Below are positions 10,660 to 22,106 of a stretch of 64,000 nucleotides of DNA, one piece after another. The stretch's first letter is position 1. Each line of letters starts with the position of its first letter. The stretch is taken from assembly GCA_023053575.1 (NCBI GenBank), contig JAKZAP010000004.1:25039252-25103251 (forward strand). Reading direction: 5' to 3'. A program made the translations under genes and the position numbers. The notes below the pieces were generated by a model. The model did no database searches. It was not told the origin of the DNA and saw only the letters and a program-made list of their open reading frames with translations. Source of the DNA: Branchinecta lynchi (Eukaryota; Arthropoda; Branchiopoda; Anostraca; Branchinectidae).

Positions 10660-12462
10660 GAATATCCAATATTCCAGCGAAGTTTCATCGTCCTAGCACA
10701 TCTGGAAGTACCTTAGCTCGCGAATACCGGAATCCCAGACCCCCCCCCCCCCCAACTCCGCCCACAATACCCGGAGCCAATCCGGTTCTTTAAATGATTA
10801 ATCCAGAGCATATGTTTGTCATTCGCACGAAGTTCGATCCAGATCACACCAGTCTGAGCGGGTCAAATATTTTCCGACCTCCCCCCAATAATTGCTGGAT
10901 TCGGTCCGGAAATGAAAATATCACCTGAGAAAAATGTCCTCTGTTCACTTATTAAATTTCACTCGAATCTGATCACCCGTTCAAAAGTTACGCATGGCTC
11001 AATATTCCGGATCCCCCTCTCTCAACCCCCCCCCCCCCCCCCCAAGATTATCATGTCGAGGATTCTTTTTTTAGTCAGTTTGACCGGGTCACTGATATGC
11101 CTTCCAAGTTTCGTCGTGAAAATCCCCAAAAAAACGGAATTCAGGGAAACCCCCTCTCCCCCCCCCCCCCCTCATGTGTCCGGATCCAGTCAAATTGTGT
11201 AAAGATTTACATGGATCAGGTTTCTCGAGATTTTCGCCCCACCCCCAGCTCCCCCACGGTAACCGTAGCAAATCCGATTCAGTAAATGATCTACCTAGAG
11301 TATCTGTTTGTTCTTCCCACAAAGTTCCATCCCGATCTCTCCATTCTAAGCGGGTCACGTATTCCCCCCCCCCCCCAATAGTTGCCGGATCTGGTCCGGA
11401 TATGAAAAAGATCACCGTAGAAATGTCCTCTGTTCAATTCTTAAATTTGAGTCGAATCCGATCACCCATTGCAAAGTTACACATGACTGAAAATTCCGGA
11501 TCCCGCTTCCTCCACTACCCCCCCCCCCCCCCCCCCATTATCAGATCGACCAAATTTTTATTTTGGGTCCCTGATATGCCTGCCAAGTTTCATCGTGAAA
11601 ATCCCCAAAACCGCCATCACCGGAATTCCGGGAAACCCCCTCACTCACCCCCCCCCCCCCATAAGTGTACAATGGTCTAATGGATTTATCTAGAGCAGAT
11701 GCTTGTTCTTCCCAGCAAGTTTCACTCCCATCCCTCCATTCTAACCGTTTCTTGAAATTTCCGGTCTCCCCCCCCCCCTCAACTCCCCCCTGGCTACCGA
11801 ATTCGGTAAAGACTTTAGCGCGACATCACCGACATATAATCTATTCAGTTATTAAGTTTCATTACAATCCGATCACCCGTTCGAAAGTTACACACTTCTC
11901 AATTTCCCGGATTCCCCTGGCTTCCACTCCCACCCCAAAATGGTCGGATCGGAAAACTGATTATTTCTAAGTTTGTTTGGTCGGGTCTCTGATATGCCTG
12001 CTAAGTGTCATGGTCCTAGCAGAACTGGCAGTACCCTAACTCGAAAAAGTGTGACAAAATGCCCTACATTTTCAAGTTTCCAGCGCCCCCCACTCCCCCG
12101 CTTATGGTCGGATCGGGAAACTGATTATTTCCAGGTTAGTTTGGTCGGATCCCTGATATGCCTGCCAAGTTTCATTGTCCTAGCTCATCTGGAAGTACGC
12201 TATCTCGAAAAAGTGTGACAAAATGCCCTAAATTTTCAGGTTTCCAGCGCCTCCCACCCCCCCCACATATGGTCGGATCGGGAAACTGATTATTTCCAGG
12301 TTACTTTGGTCGGGTCTCTGATATGCCTGCCAAGTTTTATTGTCCTAGCACATCAGGAAGTACCCTAACTCGAAAAAGTGTGACAAAAAACTCGGACAGA
12401 CCGACAGACGGAATTGTGATCGGTATATGGCACATGAGCCAGAGGCTGCAAGTGCCATAAAA
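10660..12462 (+). repeat. C-run-rich tandem array, AAGTGCCAT family
   Basis: The phrase CTGATATGCCTGCCAAGTTT recurs near 11090, 11570, 11990, 12155 and 12318, together with TCGTCCTAGCACATCTGGAA and GGTCGGATCGGGAAACTGAT. Units of ~480, ~420 and ~165 bp therefore mix. Runs of 9-18 C punctuate the units. The right end carries GACAGACCGACAGACGG and then a small hairpin with TATGGCAC and GTGCCATA as arms. Proline-rich open frames here are products of the C runs. Relatives occur in the opposite orientation at 48000-50590 and 56780-58600. Confidence 0.75.
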
Positions 12463-13240
12463 ATCAGTGTATTGCCAAAGGGGGATGTAAACCTATTAAG
12501 TGCAGATTCCCGTGGAAGAGAATGAAGCGAAATATTACGCAAGTGGAGTGAATAAGTATCGTAGGAACGACGGGTCCTTTATGGAACATAGACGGGTGTG
12601 TTGCCGTCTACCGACAGACACTGAAACTACCAACATCGTACCAGTCTGTTTACTCCGATCCTAAAATTCGCCATGATGTAGTGCGTTGTAACTTTCTAGA
12701 TGGCAGGTGCAACTCACCATGCGACTTTTTGGTTAACTTTCGCCTTTTGTTTACTTTGACCCAAGGTACTGCATGTGGGATACAAAAAATCTTGACAGTG
12801 CGGTGGCCGGCCAACTGACGGTCATTCTTCCGGTGATTTTAGGATAGGAGAATTTCCCTCATACAGGTTGGATGAAAATGGTAGCTTTAAGAGTCATAAG
12901 ATGATAGTTACTACCGGTACTGTTGGTTTTCGCAATGGCTCCGACACTGTAGTTCGGGATAAATTTAATTTAAAAGAATATTCCAGGTTTATATATCACG
13001 GGTTAATTTAGTCGTACTGCTGTTTTCTACAGTCCCTTGTTAGCTCTCAGCGCTCTTTTTGCTCAGAGTTCATGAGTCTCGCGAAAAGGATCTTCTTTGT
13101 GACCAGGAGACAGTGAAGCTAATCTTTTTTTTTTTTTTTTTTTTTTTTTTTTCAAATCCCACCTCCACTCCACTCAGTGACGCAACTTTCTTTATCATCA
13201 CAACTCAAATTTCTTATCTCTATACGTCACCTACACTTTA
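12463..13240. other. Stretch with no recognised feature apart from a poly-T run
   Basis: A run of about 30 T sits near 13123-13152. No coding domain, RNA gene or element terminus was recognised in the rest. Confidence 0.4.
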
Positions 13241-14548
13241 CTCTTACACAGTGGGGGACTGGTATGAAATCTGAGGACCCCTAGCCTAAAATCTGACCTT
13301 TTTCGGAAAAAAGACCCACCCACCCCCGCCTGGCTGGTATGAAATCTGAAACCGTTAGGGGTACCCCAATACCCGCCGAAAAAATCTGTACAAAAAAAAT
13401 AAACACTGCACACACCACCCCCAATAGCAGTGTGTGTAGCATATCGTTCGATTCCAAATTACAAGGTTAGAAGTATGCTGTACTTCTTTTATTATTATCA
13501 CGAAGACTATCCAAGTAAAAAGCTTATTTCAGCACACGTGAAGGATTTTTTAAGTTTTTGACCTCGGAAACACTTGAACATCAGATTTTAAGTAAGGCTT
13601 TGCACTTGGCCAAAGAATGTCTAGTCTTCTACTTGTGTTTTCAGCGGGACGATGGAAAAATTGACGGTTTTTCATTTTTGTCTCTGCCCTCCTGCTCGTC
13701 GAAGACAGCAGAAGTCCAGCGACTTATTTTTGAGCATACGTTCTCGAGGCTTGCTGTAGCCTTAAAAGGTCGGCCTTATCTTTTCTTAAACATTGCCACT
13801 GACGCCTTATTTCTTGAGCACGAGTACAAGAAACGGGACAAACTCGTGAAGAAAAGTGCCCGTAGGGACAAGCGTCATTTTATAGAGATGAAAGCTCAGA
13901 TGGCAGAAGAGGTATCAAAAAGAGGGGACTCAATAGCTTTCTACAAAACCACGAACGAGATCATCGGAAAGCGGCCTTGCGTGGACCGACCTGTAAGGGA
14001 TCCGAGCGGCCGGCTAATCACTGACCCCGAAAAGATCGGCGAAGGCTAGCAGTAAGCTCTGATCCACCCTCTTCAGCCGAAATCACTGGTGCCCCAAAAG
14101 AAGCTAAAGCACGGCAAGTCGTCCGGAGAAGACCTTATCGCATCTGAGATGCTGAAGTTGTCTGTAAACGCCTGCCTAACCGTTTGAATGACACTCTTTA
14201 ACCTGGTATGGGAAACCGAAAAGGTCCCCCGTCAGTGGACAAGGAGTACTCTAGTCAAAATCTTTAAAAAGGGCGATTCCACTAAGTGTGAAAACTGGCG
14301 AGGGATCAGCCTGCTCTCCATTCCTGGCAAGCTCCTGTCCACCATCCTGCTGAACCGCATACAGTCAGCAGTCGACAACAGTGCTTCCACTTCTCCTGAT
14401 TTATCAGGAGATCTACGTTTTTTGAGGGCTCCTACTGATTTATTTTTGAGTCTCCTGATCTACTGATTTTCTACTGATATTTTGGTGTTTTACTTAATTT
14501 CCTCCTGATTTTCTGAATAGCTATAATCTTTATAATTATTTTATCAAC

Positions 14549-15118
14549 CTGACTGGAGGCTGTGACTCATCACCGAAGTTATAAATGTAAAATAAATGTA
14601 TTCCCAAAAAAAGCCCCATGGGCCATGGTGGGCTTTTCTGTTCGGCGCAGAAATATGTTTTATTCTCCCCAAGCATTCCTATACTTTTCAAATGAGCAAC
14701 CTCCTTGCAGATTCTGTGGGGGAGGAATGGACTTCGAGAGACTGGGTGTAGCGGCGGCATCTCAAAAGGCGTATTAAAATGGGGAAGTCAATTATTACTT
14801 TACAAGTAATGTGCTGATACGGTTAAACACGTTTAGGTTCTTCCTTTTTAATAATTATTTTGTAGACCAGACCTGGAGGCTGTAACTCATCACCGAAGTT
14901 ATACGTTTCTGTTCGGCACAGAAATATCCCCCCGCATTCCTAAACTTTTCAAATGAGAAACCTCCTTACAGATTCTGTGGGGGAGGAATGGACTTCGAAA
15001 GACTGGGTGTAGAGGCGGCATCTCAAAAGTCGTATTAAAATGGGGAAGTAAATTATTACTTTACATGTAATGTGCTGATACGGTTAAACACGTTTAGGTT
15101 CTTCCTTTTTAATATTTT
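14549..15118. repeat. Internal tandem duplication in the inner hAT-like element
   Basis: The first copy (about 14549-14862) and second copy (about 14868-15118) share CTGGAGGCTGTNACTCATCA, AGATTCTGTGGGGGAGGAAT and CACGTTTAGGTTCTTCC in the same order. The second copy is shorter by a deletion of ~60 bp around the pyrimidine-rich middle. The duplication lies entirely inside the element. Confidence 0.8.
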
Positions 15119-15721
15119 TTTTTATTCTTTTGAAGATCGCGTAGCATATTTTCAAATTTTGTTTAAAAAAAAAAATTCTTTGGGCTACGACAATGGGCTC
15201 CAATCGGTGTAATAATTCCACTCGGCGACAGTAATATTTCCTTAAGCTCTTGAACACCACTAGCTCTTTCAAAAACAAAATATTCATGCAAACTTGTCCA
15301 GTTACCTTCCAAAAACTTTTGTTTAATCGCTGCTAGTCATAATTATTATTTTCATTATAATTTGTACATATTTTCTCTCGTGTCAGCAGATCTGTAAATC
15401 ATCAAACCACTCACGAGAATTCCAACCCCAACCCAATCACGACATGTAAAAAATAACTGCACCAGACACAAAATCATGAAAACTAGAAAATATTTAATAG
15501 TCAAATATTTCAAAGTACAATATTTATTTTATGCTATAAATTCTAATTATATCGTAAAAGATAAATTTTTTTTAACTATAATCTTCATGAGGATCGTTTC
15601 CAGGGTACTTGTACTTTAATACTGATTTTAATCTTAAATTTGCTATTCCTTTTTAAAGAGCCCTTCCTCCATAAGTTTCCTTCCCTTCAATGGCCTATCA
15701 CGCTATACCTAAATATTCTTT

Positions 15722-15965
15722 CAGCCCAAGCTGACTGCAAATATAGTTGATAGTGGACAAATTGATACGTCAGCTGGATTTTGTTCCAGCGATATTTTGG
15801 TCCTTCTTGGTAATGGTCTTCAGGCTGTAACCGCTGGAGCTTTGAATTGAACTCAAGCTAAGAACTGAACCTGGACTTCCCAGCTTGAGTGGTTTGAGCC
15901 GGAAGAGAACCCTTGCCAAGCTCTAATAAAGTTCCTTTGACGTATCCGTTTGCTACTATCCACTC
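15722..15965. repeat. Fold-back family copy inside the inner hAT-like element
   Basis: The sequence starts AGCCCAAGCTGACTGCAAAT and continues through GATACGTCAGCTGG. It ends in inverted form, GACGTATCCGTTTGC, after the typical middle CCCTTGCCAAG. It is diverged from the copy at 9918-10080 but keeps the same order of parts. Confidence 0.6.
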
Positions 15966-17964
15966 TACACCTATACAAATATTTCTCTCTTTGATAAATG
16001 AACTATAAGCGTTCTAGAAAATCTCCTTATAAATATCCTGATTTCTTGGATTACTGAAGCTCCTGATTTCTACCGAGTTTTGAACTAAGTCTACGTTTTT
16101 TTTTTAAATTCTGGAGTGGAAGCACTGGTCGACAAACACCTCCGCGAAGAACATCTTGACTTCCGCCCAAACCGTTCATGTGCGGATCTCATATTCGTGC
16201 TAAGAATGCTGCTAGAAGAGTGCAACGAATGGACGAAAAGCTCTACCTAGTCTTCATAGACTTCGAAAAAGCCTTTGACTGCAGCGACAATGCTACACTC
16301 TGGAGAGTGCTCCGGTACTATGGCATACCGGACAAACTCGTAAGCCTGATAGCAGCCTTTTACTAAGACACAGAATGCTGTGTCCGTACCCGCGACGGCA
16401 ACACCAGATACTTCCAAATTATGACGGTCGTGAAGCAAGGGTGCGTTCTGTCTCCGCTGCTGTTCGTCCTGATCATCGACTACGTTCTAAGAAGCTGTGA
16501 AGAATGCGGCATTGACCTCAGGGATGGCAGAAAAGTAGGAGACATAGACTTTGCCGATGACATCAACCCAATGGAGACCTGCAAACAGAAGCTCCAGGAC
16601 TTCCTCACAAAGACCAGTGAAACAGCTGAACTGTTCGGACTGAAAATAAACATCCCCCAAACGAAGAGTATGGCGAGTAGCGGATCTCCGCTAGATATAC
16701 GCTGTAGGGACCAGCAAGTCGAACAGGTCGTTGAATTCCGATATCTCGGCAGTACAGTTGAAAACACTGGAGCTTGTGCAAGGGAGGTCCAGCTAAGACT
16801 TGGTCAGGCCAGCGGTGTCTTCAATCGGCTAAAGAAGATATGGAGGAGCAAGAAGTACTCCCTTAGACTCAAGCTGAGACTTTTCAACAGCAACGTTCTC
16901 TCCGTACTTCTGTAAGGGTCGGAGACGTGGCACCTCAGCCAACAGCTGGAGAAATGTCTTCTGGCCTTTGAAAACACCTGCCTTAGGCGAATCTTAAACA
17001 TGCACTAGACAGAAAGAGTTTCGCCAGATGACAGATTCGCCAGATGACAGTGCATCCCCTTATTACTGAAGTCATCAAGATCCGCCGCTGGAGGTACCTG
17101 GGCCATACAATCAGGATGGGAAGCAACAGACTCCCCAACGCAATCCTCCACTGGCATCCGGAGGGATCCAGACGAAGAGGGCGACGGAAGAACACTCCTC
17201 GTCGTACACCAGTCGGATCTTCAGAATATAAACGCGTCTATCCAGCCCGGATGGGAAGATGTATGGGCAGCAGTCCTTATGAGAGACGACTGGCGGCTCT
17301 TCTTAGATGCCCTAAGCACCTACGGAGGTGCAGGAGGAACTAAGGTCCAAGGTAAGGTAACAAAGTTGCTGACTTTATTGGAGAATGCTTCGAACCAACC
17401 AGAATCTTCTGTGACGTGCCTCGCCGGTGCCGAATATGAGGATTTTCTGATTCTTGGGAGAATTTCGCGGTGTTTCAGGATCCCCCGGTGTTTCAGGTGT
17501 GCAGCTTGGACTCTTTGTCCCAGCTGTTTCGGCCGTGTGATTTCCTGCTAAATGATATGTTGCTTGGGTCAGTGTACAAAAAAAAAACCCAAGAGGACCA
17601 CCCAAATAAAATCTGCTAAATCGGGGCAAAAACGACCCACCCCACCCGGCTAGGGTTCTCAGATTTCATACCAGTCCCCCCCTGCTCTTACACTAGATTC
17701 TAATTATCATTTATTTCTTACTTTAAATTATTATCAATCTTTTAATTTTATTTGAGCAGTTAAAACAATAACAATAATCTTTGTTGGTACAGTGGAATCA
17801 GAAGCTGCAGATATGTTACAAAATAAAATCATAACTCTTTGCAAAGAGGGAACATTATTCATTGCCGTCACCCTGATGTACGTGAGGCTAAGAATATGGC
17901 CTTTAGTGAGAGGATAAAAGCTTCTATGAAAGCCATATTGACGTAAAAAGTGTTCAAGTCGAGT

Positions 17965-18060
17965 GACATGGGGGTCTGAAGTATTTAGTTAGCGCAACGC
18001 AAATTCCAACGGAAGATCTCGGGTTCAAACCACGTCTGGTGGACATTTTCTCGTACAGTT
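17965..18060 (+). repeat. Possible tRNA-derived SINE fragment
   Basis: TTTAGTTAGCGCAACGC resembles a polymerase III A box and CGGGTTCAAACCACGTC a B box, ~35 bp apart and followed by CTGGTGGAC. The order and spacing are those of a tRNA-derived SINE head, but the B box departs from consensus and no tail or target duplication was found. Confidence 0.35.
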
Positions 18061-19865
18061 TTGATTGGTAGCCAGATCGTGGACACGACACGCATGTGTA
18101 CTTGTAGACGAAGAAAAATTAAGCAAATTTATTGAATTGTCCCTTGATCCTGATTTACCCAGATAACGGTTGATTTTAGGCCGCACTGCAGATTCTAGAA
18201 AACGAAAAAAAAACGTGTGGCTGTTCGCGATCTCTGCTTCTCAAGAGATTTGTTGTTGTTTTTTAAGTGAAAAGAAGGAGGGAGCAAGGATGATCGTGAA
18301 TGTTCTATATAACTTGCCAATATGTCCTTCATAAAATCCGATGCCGAATTGCCGCCAGTCGCGCTAGAGGAACAATAACAATCACACGTGAGATCTGGGG
18401 TCAGTTATCTGACGGATGAATAAGTGATTAGGCTTTCGCTTCATATCGAGTCGCACATTAGCCCCGTGGAAAAGTCAGCCAACACTGAAGTCGGAAGCCA
18501 GAAATGACAAACTTGATGACGCTTGACAGAACAGAGTTGGGGAAAGAAAAAAGAGGGGAAGAGGCATTTTAAACAGTTTTAAACATGGTTAGGCCTAAGA
18601 GGAATTGAAAATAGCAAAACGTACACCAAGAAGTAACGTGTCATTGTTTTCTTTACGATAGTGCACCTAGCGGCCAAAAAAGAACTAATCTGAGAGGAAC
18701 TTTATGAGGGGTATCTACTCACTCTCGTGTCCCCCTAGACGAGAAAATGAAAAACGAACAGAACGCGAAGAGCTCAGATGACATCAGACGAAATTTTGAA
18801 CAACGGAACGACTATCTCATTCCGTTAGTAAAATACAATTTAGCTAAAAACATGAGTCAGATGGCTAATGCGATTCAAAGCACAGTCGAACATATTTTTG
18901 TTTATCTGCTGTACCCGAGAAAGGGACTAAGGCATTTGTGTCTGCATCCGTGGAGAAAGCTGGCTTTGCTGAGGATGTAATGATTTGTCAAAATAACGAG
19001 CTAAGCTAATTAGTCATTAGTTTAGACAGTCATTTCTTGTAACTCTGGCTTTTGCGTTTGCCTAGTCATACTGATTTGTGCTTTAAAGGACGGGCTCTTC
19101 AGAACTTTCGATGTGACTTGTCGTGCTATGCAAAACAACGGACTTCTTGGTTCAGAGATATGCCGGACGAGTTACCACCAAAAGGTTATTGAAAGACATC
19201 CGAGCTTTGTTTTCTTCTTTGAGACATTGGCCGAAATGGATGATGTTGCAGACAGGCGGTGAGGTACTACCTATCGTATTTTCTGCATTTTGTTCGTGAA
19301 ACTGAAGAAATCTCCACTTTTCCGTATGGAATCGGCGATGGTGCCAAGAATCCTGGCAGGAAGTCAAGTCCGCGATCATCCGGTCCTGGTCGTCTGAGCG
19401 TTGACATGCTTAACTTTTTAACACAACAGGTCTGTCCAATAATCCCTAAAAACTAGTTGAAAACCCGCAGACTCACAGTGTAATTAACTATACCACACGG
19501 TTGGAACACTCACGTTTATGTGTGGCCGTGGGTGTTTTCAGCAAACGTTACTTTATGTTGTGACAGCTTACTAAACTTTAAGGGCGTGATGAAATTGTCT
19601 CAGAGAGGACTTGACCGGCCTCGAAAAGTACAATTTGCTGACCAGGAAGTGCAAGCCATTTTTTTTAATAGACTTTGCCATGATCTATTTCTACTTCCTG
19701 AACTTGTCTTCTGACAGGATTATAATCGACAGAGCTTTTTACAAACCTGTAGGTCAGAGACTATGTACGGAAGAAGGGCCTCATAATACTCTATTTCTAC
19801 TTAAAAACCAATTCCCCTCTGTATTTCGTGATACCTGCAAACTTTTCCTTCCACTAATTTTTCAT
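18061..19865. other. Stretch with no recognised gene
   Basis: One open frame (18747-18980, plus, 77 codons) is charged at its start but has no recognisable domain. The part near 19300-19410, with CCAAGAATCCTGGCAGGAAG, resembles phrases near 30205, 32408 and 41890, so a weak dispersed repeat passes through it. Nothing else was seen. Confidence 0.35.
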
Positions 19866-19867
19866 AA

Positions 19868-20041
19868 AGACTGTAAAAATTTACTCCGAGTAAGGATTAC
19901 AGTTAACTGCAGTAGCCTATTTGCTACTGGGATTAACCTTATCTCTACTTGGATAAGATTAATCCGAGTTAGAGATTAGCTTATCTCGGGAGTGACGAGA
20001 TTAATCCCAGTAGCGAGTACTGCAAGATTTGTTTTACAGTG
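19868..20041. mobile_element. Palindromic MITE, CACTGTAAAAAG family, copy C
   Basis: CTGTAAAAATTTACTCCGAG at the left and GATTTGTTTTACAGTG at the right bracket an imperfect palindrome. Its centre is rich in GATAAGATTAATCC. The left terminal bases have decayed. The body clearly belongs with copies A, B, D, E and F. Confidence 0.75.
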
Positions 20042-20302
20042 AAGACTGAACACAGTTTCGCTTCCTTCTGGTTGCGACTTGTAAGTGTCTAACCCCTTTG
20101 TTCACCACCGTGAGGCGTATGGGCGACACAGTGATTCTGAAATTCCTATGCGCTTAATGAATCAGATAGGGATCAAACTAGAGAAAACATACCGTGTATG
20201 AGCCTTGTTGGTTACAAAGCCATGCTCCTTCAATGCTCAGATTTGTTAAGCCTTTCGAGGACAAATAAATAATAACCAGACGCCTAGCATATTTGTAATG
20301 AT

Positions 20303-20489
20303 CAAGGCTGTATCCAGGAGAGGGGGTTGACCCCCCCCCCCCCAAACGTACAAAAATAGTCATTTTTATGGGCGTTTCCCTCTGATCCATGTGTTTTTTG
20401 TACTTTTTTGTCCGGCCAGCAGGCAACCCCCCCCCCCCTCCCCCGAAAGGCAAAACCCCTCCCGAAATAAATTCCTGGATACGGGCCTC
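20303..20489. mobile_element. Small MITE with TATCCAGGA ends
   Basis: CAAGGCTGTATCCAGGA at the left is mirrored by TTCCTGGATACGGGCCTC at the right. C-rich runs lie just inside each end and a T-rich centre follows. No clear target duplication is visible. It has no coding capacity. Confidence 0.55.
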
Positions 20490-20502
20490 ATCGTTTTATG
20501 GT

Positions 20503-21089
20503 ATGGATTTAGCACCGTTTTGAGCCAAAAAGTAGCCGAATGTCGGAAACGTAGCCGAGAATGCTGCGTTTGTCGCTGAGAGTTGTTGAGTGTGATGAGT
20601 GTTGACTACTTGAGGAAACACTGTTTGTCGCCGGGATTGCCGCAAAGATGCGCCCCACGATGGTCGGATCGGGCAAGTGAGTATATCCAGGTTGGTTTGG
20701 TCGGGTCCCTAATATGCCTGCCAAGTTTCATCGTCCTAGCACATCTGGAAGTACCCTAGCTCGCAATCACCGGGACTGAAGGACAGACCGACGGAAAAGT
20801 GATCGGTAAATGGCACTTGGCCGGAAGATAAGTGCCATACAAGTCCGTCGTCGAGAAATACAAAAATGTAGCCGAGATGGCAGCAAATTTCGCCCAGATC
20901 ACAAGAAAATCTGCAGACTAAAATGTTGATAAGTTTTTCGCACCGATCTCGGCTACAAATGCATCAACCTCGTTGACAAACAGTGTGGTCTCGCGTACAT
21001 TCCAAACCTCTCAGAGACGAGTCGAGCATTCTCGGCTACCTTTCATGCATTCTCGGCTGCGTTTTGGCTCAAAACGGTGCTAAATCCAT
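20503..21089. mobile_element. Fold-back element with ~75-bp arms
   Basis: The left arm starts ATGGATTTAGCACCGTTTTG at 20503 and the right arm ends with its inverse at 21089. The arms continue inward with repeated GTAGCCGAGAATGC blocks, also inverted. A single unit of the AAGTGCCAT array family (20640-20845) sits inside, between the arms, and appears to be a later insertion. Confidence 0.7.
20640..20845 (+). repeat. Solo unit of the AAGTGCCAT array family
   Basis: The unit reads GGTCGGATCGGGCAAGTGAG, then ATATGCCTGCCAAGTTTCAT and AGCACATCTGGAAGTACC, as in the array at 10660-12462. It ends with a GACAGACCGACGG stretch and a hairpin with ATGGCACTT and AAGTGCCAT as arms. It is in the same orientation as the 10.7-12.5 kb array. 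Confidence 0.7.
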
Positions 21090-21158
21090 CGTTTGGTGCT
21101 GTTTCCTAGCTTGCCGTGGTCTCCAGAAAGCGTGGTGGGATCAAAGCAATTCAAGATT

Positions 21159-22000
21159 ATTGGGATCTGAAAACTTAAGTGGAGGGACACCTATGACATC
21201 GCAAAAGTTGTGCCTCCGTCTGTCAGCCCGATGACTCTCGAAGGGAATGAGATATTTTGATGAAATTTGGTGTGAAGATTCTTTGGGTCAAGGGAAAGGT
21301 CGAGTTCATAGATAGGCTCTGTATCCCTAAATTTGTGGGAAGGGGTTCGAATTAACGGGCAAACAAAATATGTTTAATCAGCTAATGAGATAGTCGATCA
21401 AGGGGTAAGAAGACATGTAAGAACAGCAAAATTGCTGAATACGTGTATGACAATCACGTATTACCCCGACATTGAAGAATCCGTATTGGACAGACATATA
21501 GATATATATATATATTTGTCGCTTTTTGTGGATTAAACTGGTCTTGAGTTCTGTGAAATTATTTGTACCGTGATGGGTAAAGCGAGGGAGAGAATCGCCA
21601 AGAATCCGGCTGAAACGGGAAATTTGTTATAAGTTAAAGTTTTATTTGAAGTTGTTTAGATGTTCGATATCGGAAGAAGGAGATACGCTGAATTTGTTTT
21701 GAGCTTTATTTTTTTTTGCCGGACAAGCAGTTCGCCCGGGACTCGGCCGAAACCCGAAATTTGGCAGAAGTAAGGCAGAAAGTTTAGACCAGTTTCGTCA
21801 AAATACATATGATTTATGCGAGTAAAGACACATGCTGAATCCACATCTGAACTTGGTTCTCCCAGATGATTTGCTTTCTGACCTTAATCTGTTTCTAAAT
21901 TTTAATAGTAAAAATGTTCAAGGAGTCTGGCGAAGACAAGACTCACTTGTCTGTATCAACTACTGAATTTGTGGGACCCCATCGAAAACTTTGGTCTTGT
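21159..22000 (-). mobile_element. GGGATCCC-family element, copy 1
   Basis: The left end TTGGGATCTGAAAAC, followed by GTGGAGGGACACCTATGACA, is the inverse of the right end of the copy at 22107-23051. The right end, GGGACCCCATCGAAAACTTT then GGTCTTGT, is the inverse of that copy's left end. The interior has ~150-bp units with CGGNNTTTGGCCGGATTCCGG-type cores. It is more diverged than the other copies. Confidence 0.7.
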
Positions 22001-22106
22001 TCATTTAGTCGTGTGTAGTCGAAATGACGTACAATTTTTAAGATAAGGTTATTTCCTCGTATAATAAAATGCAAAAAATATTGTTTATGAGTTGAGGGCT
22101 AAGGAA

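Larger units (their letters stand above)
14379..16127. mobile_element. Inner hAT-like element inserted in the LINE
   Basis: The termini CAGTGCTTCCACT (14379-14391) and AGTGGAAGCACTG (16115-16127) are perfect 13-bp inverted repeats. The 8-bp duplication GTCGACAA lies at 14371-14378 and 16128-16135. Excising the element and one duplication restores the LINE reading frame across the junction. The interior has no transposase. It contains a tandem duplication (14549-15118) and a copy of the fold-back family (15722-15965). Size, ends and duplication fit a non-autonomous hAT. Confidence 0.9.
13805..17365 (+). mobile_element. Non-LTR retrotransposon, 5'-truncated, split and frameshifted
   Basis: Reverse-transcriptase blocks appear in order: a pre-RT linker (KRDKLVKKSARRDKRHFIEM, about 13825), KSSGEDLIASEML (about 14110), ENWRGISLLSIPGKLLSTIL (about 14290), FRPNRSCADLIF (about 16160), VFIDFEKAFD (about 16250), KQGCVLSPLLF (about 16433), the catalytic FADDI (about 16550), and the thumb and C-terminal YLGHTIRMGS (about 17095). 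No endonuclease is visible, so the 5' part is missing. A 1.75-kb hAT-like element splits the frame at 14379-16127. Stops (near 14047, 14187, 16364 and 16915) and frameshifts make it inactive. The 3' end is near a TAAGGTAAGG tail. The RT is of the endonuclease-RT type; I do not assign a clade. Confidence 0.85.
13249..17684. mobile_element. Outer hAT-like element hosting a nested LINE
   Basis: The left end CAGTGGGGGACTGGTATG (from 13249) and right end CATACCAGTCCCCCCCTG (to 17684) are inverted repeats that extend inward through AAATCTGA. The perfect 8-bp duplication CTCTTACA lies at 13241-13248 and 17685-17692. Only ~560 bp at the left and ~320 bp at the right belong to this element; the rest is a later LINE insertion. 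Its own open frames (for example 13558-13800, and 17279-17551) have no domain I recognise and may be decayed transposase or captured sequence. The hAT assignment rests on duplication length and the CAGTG terminus. Confidence 0.8.

Noticed and set aside
11089..11970. Proline- and glycine-rich open frames up to 168 codons
   Set aside because: They are translations of C and G runs inside tandem repeats and exist on both strands at once.
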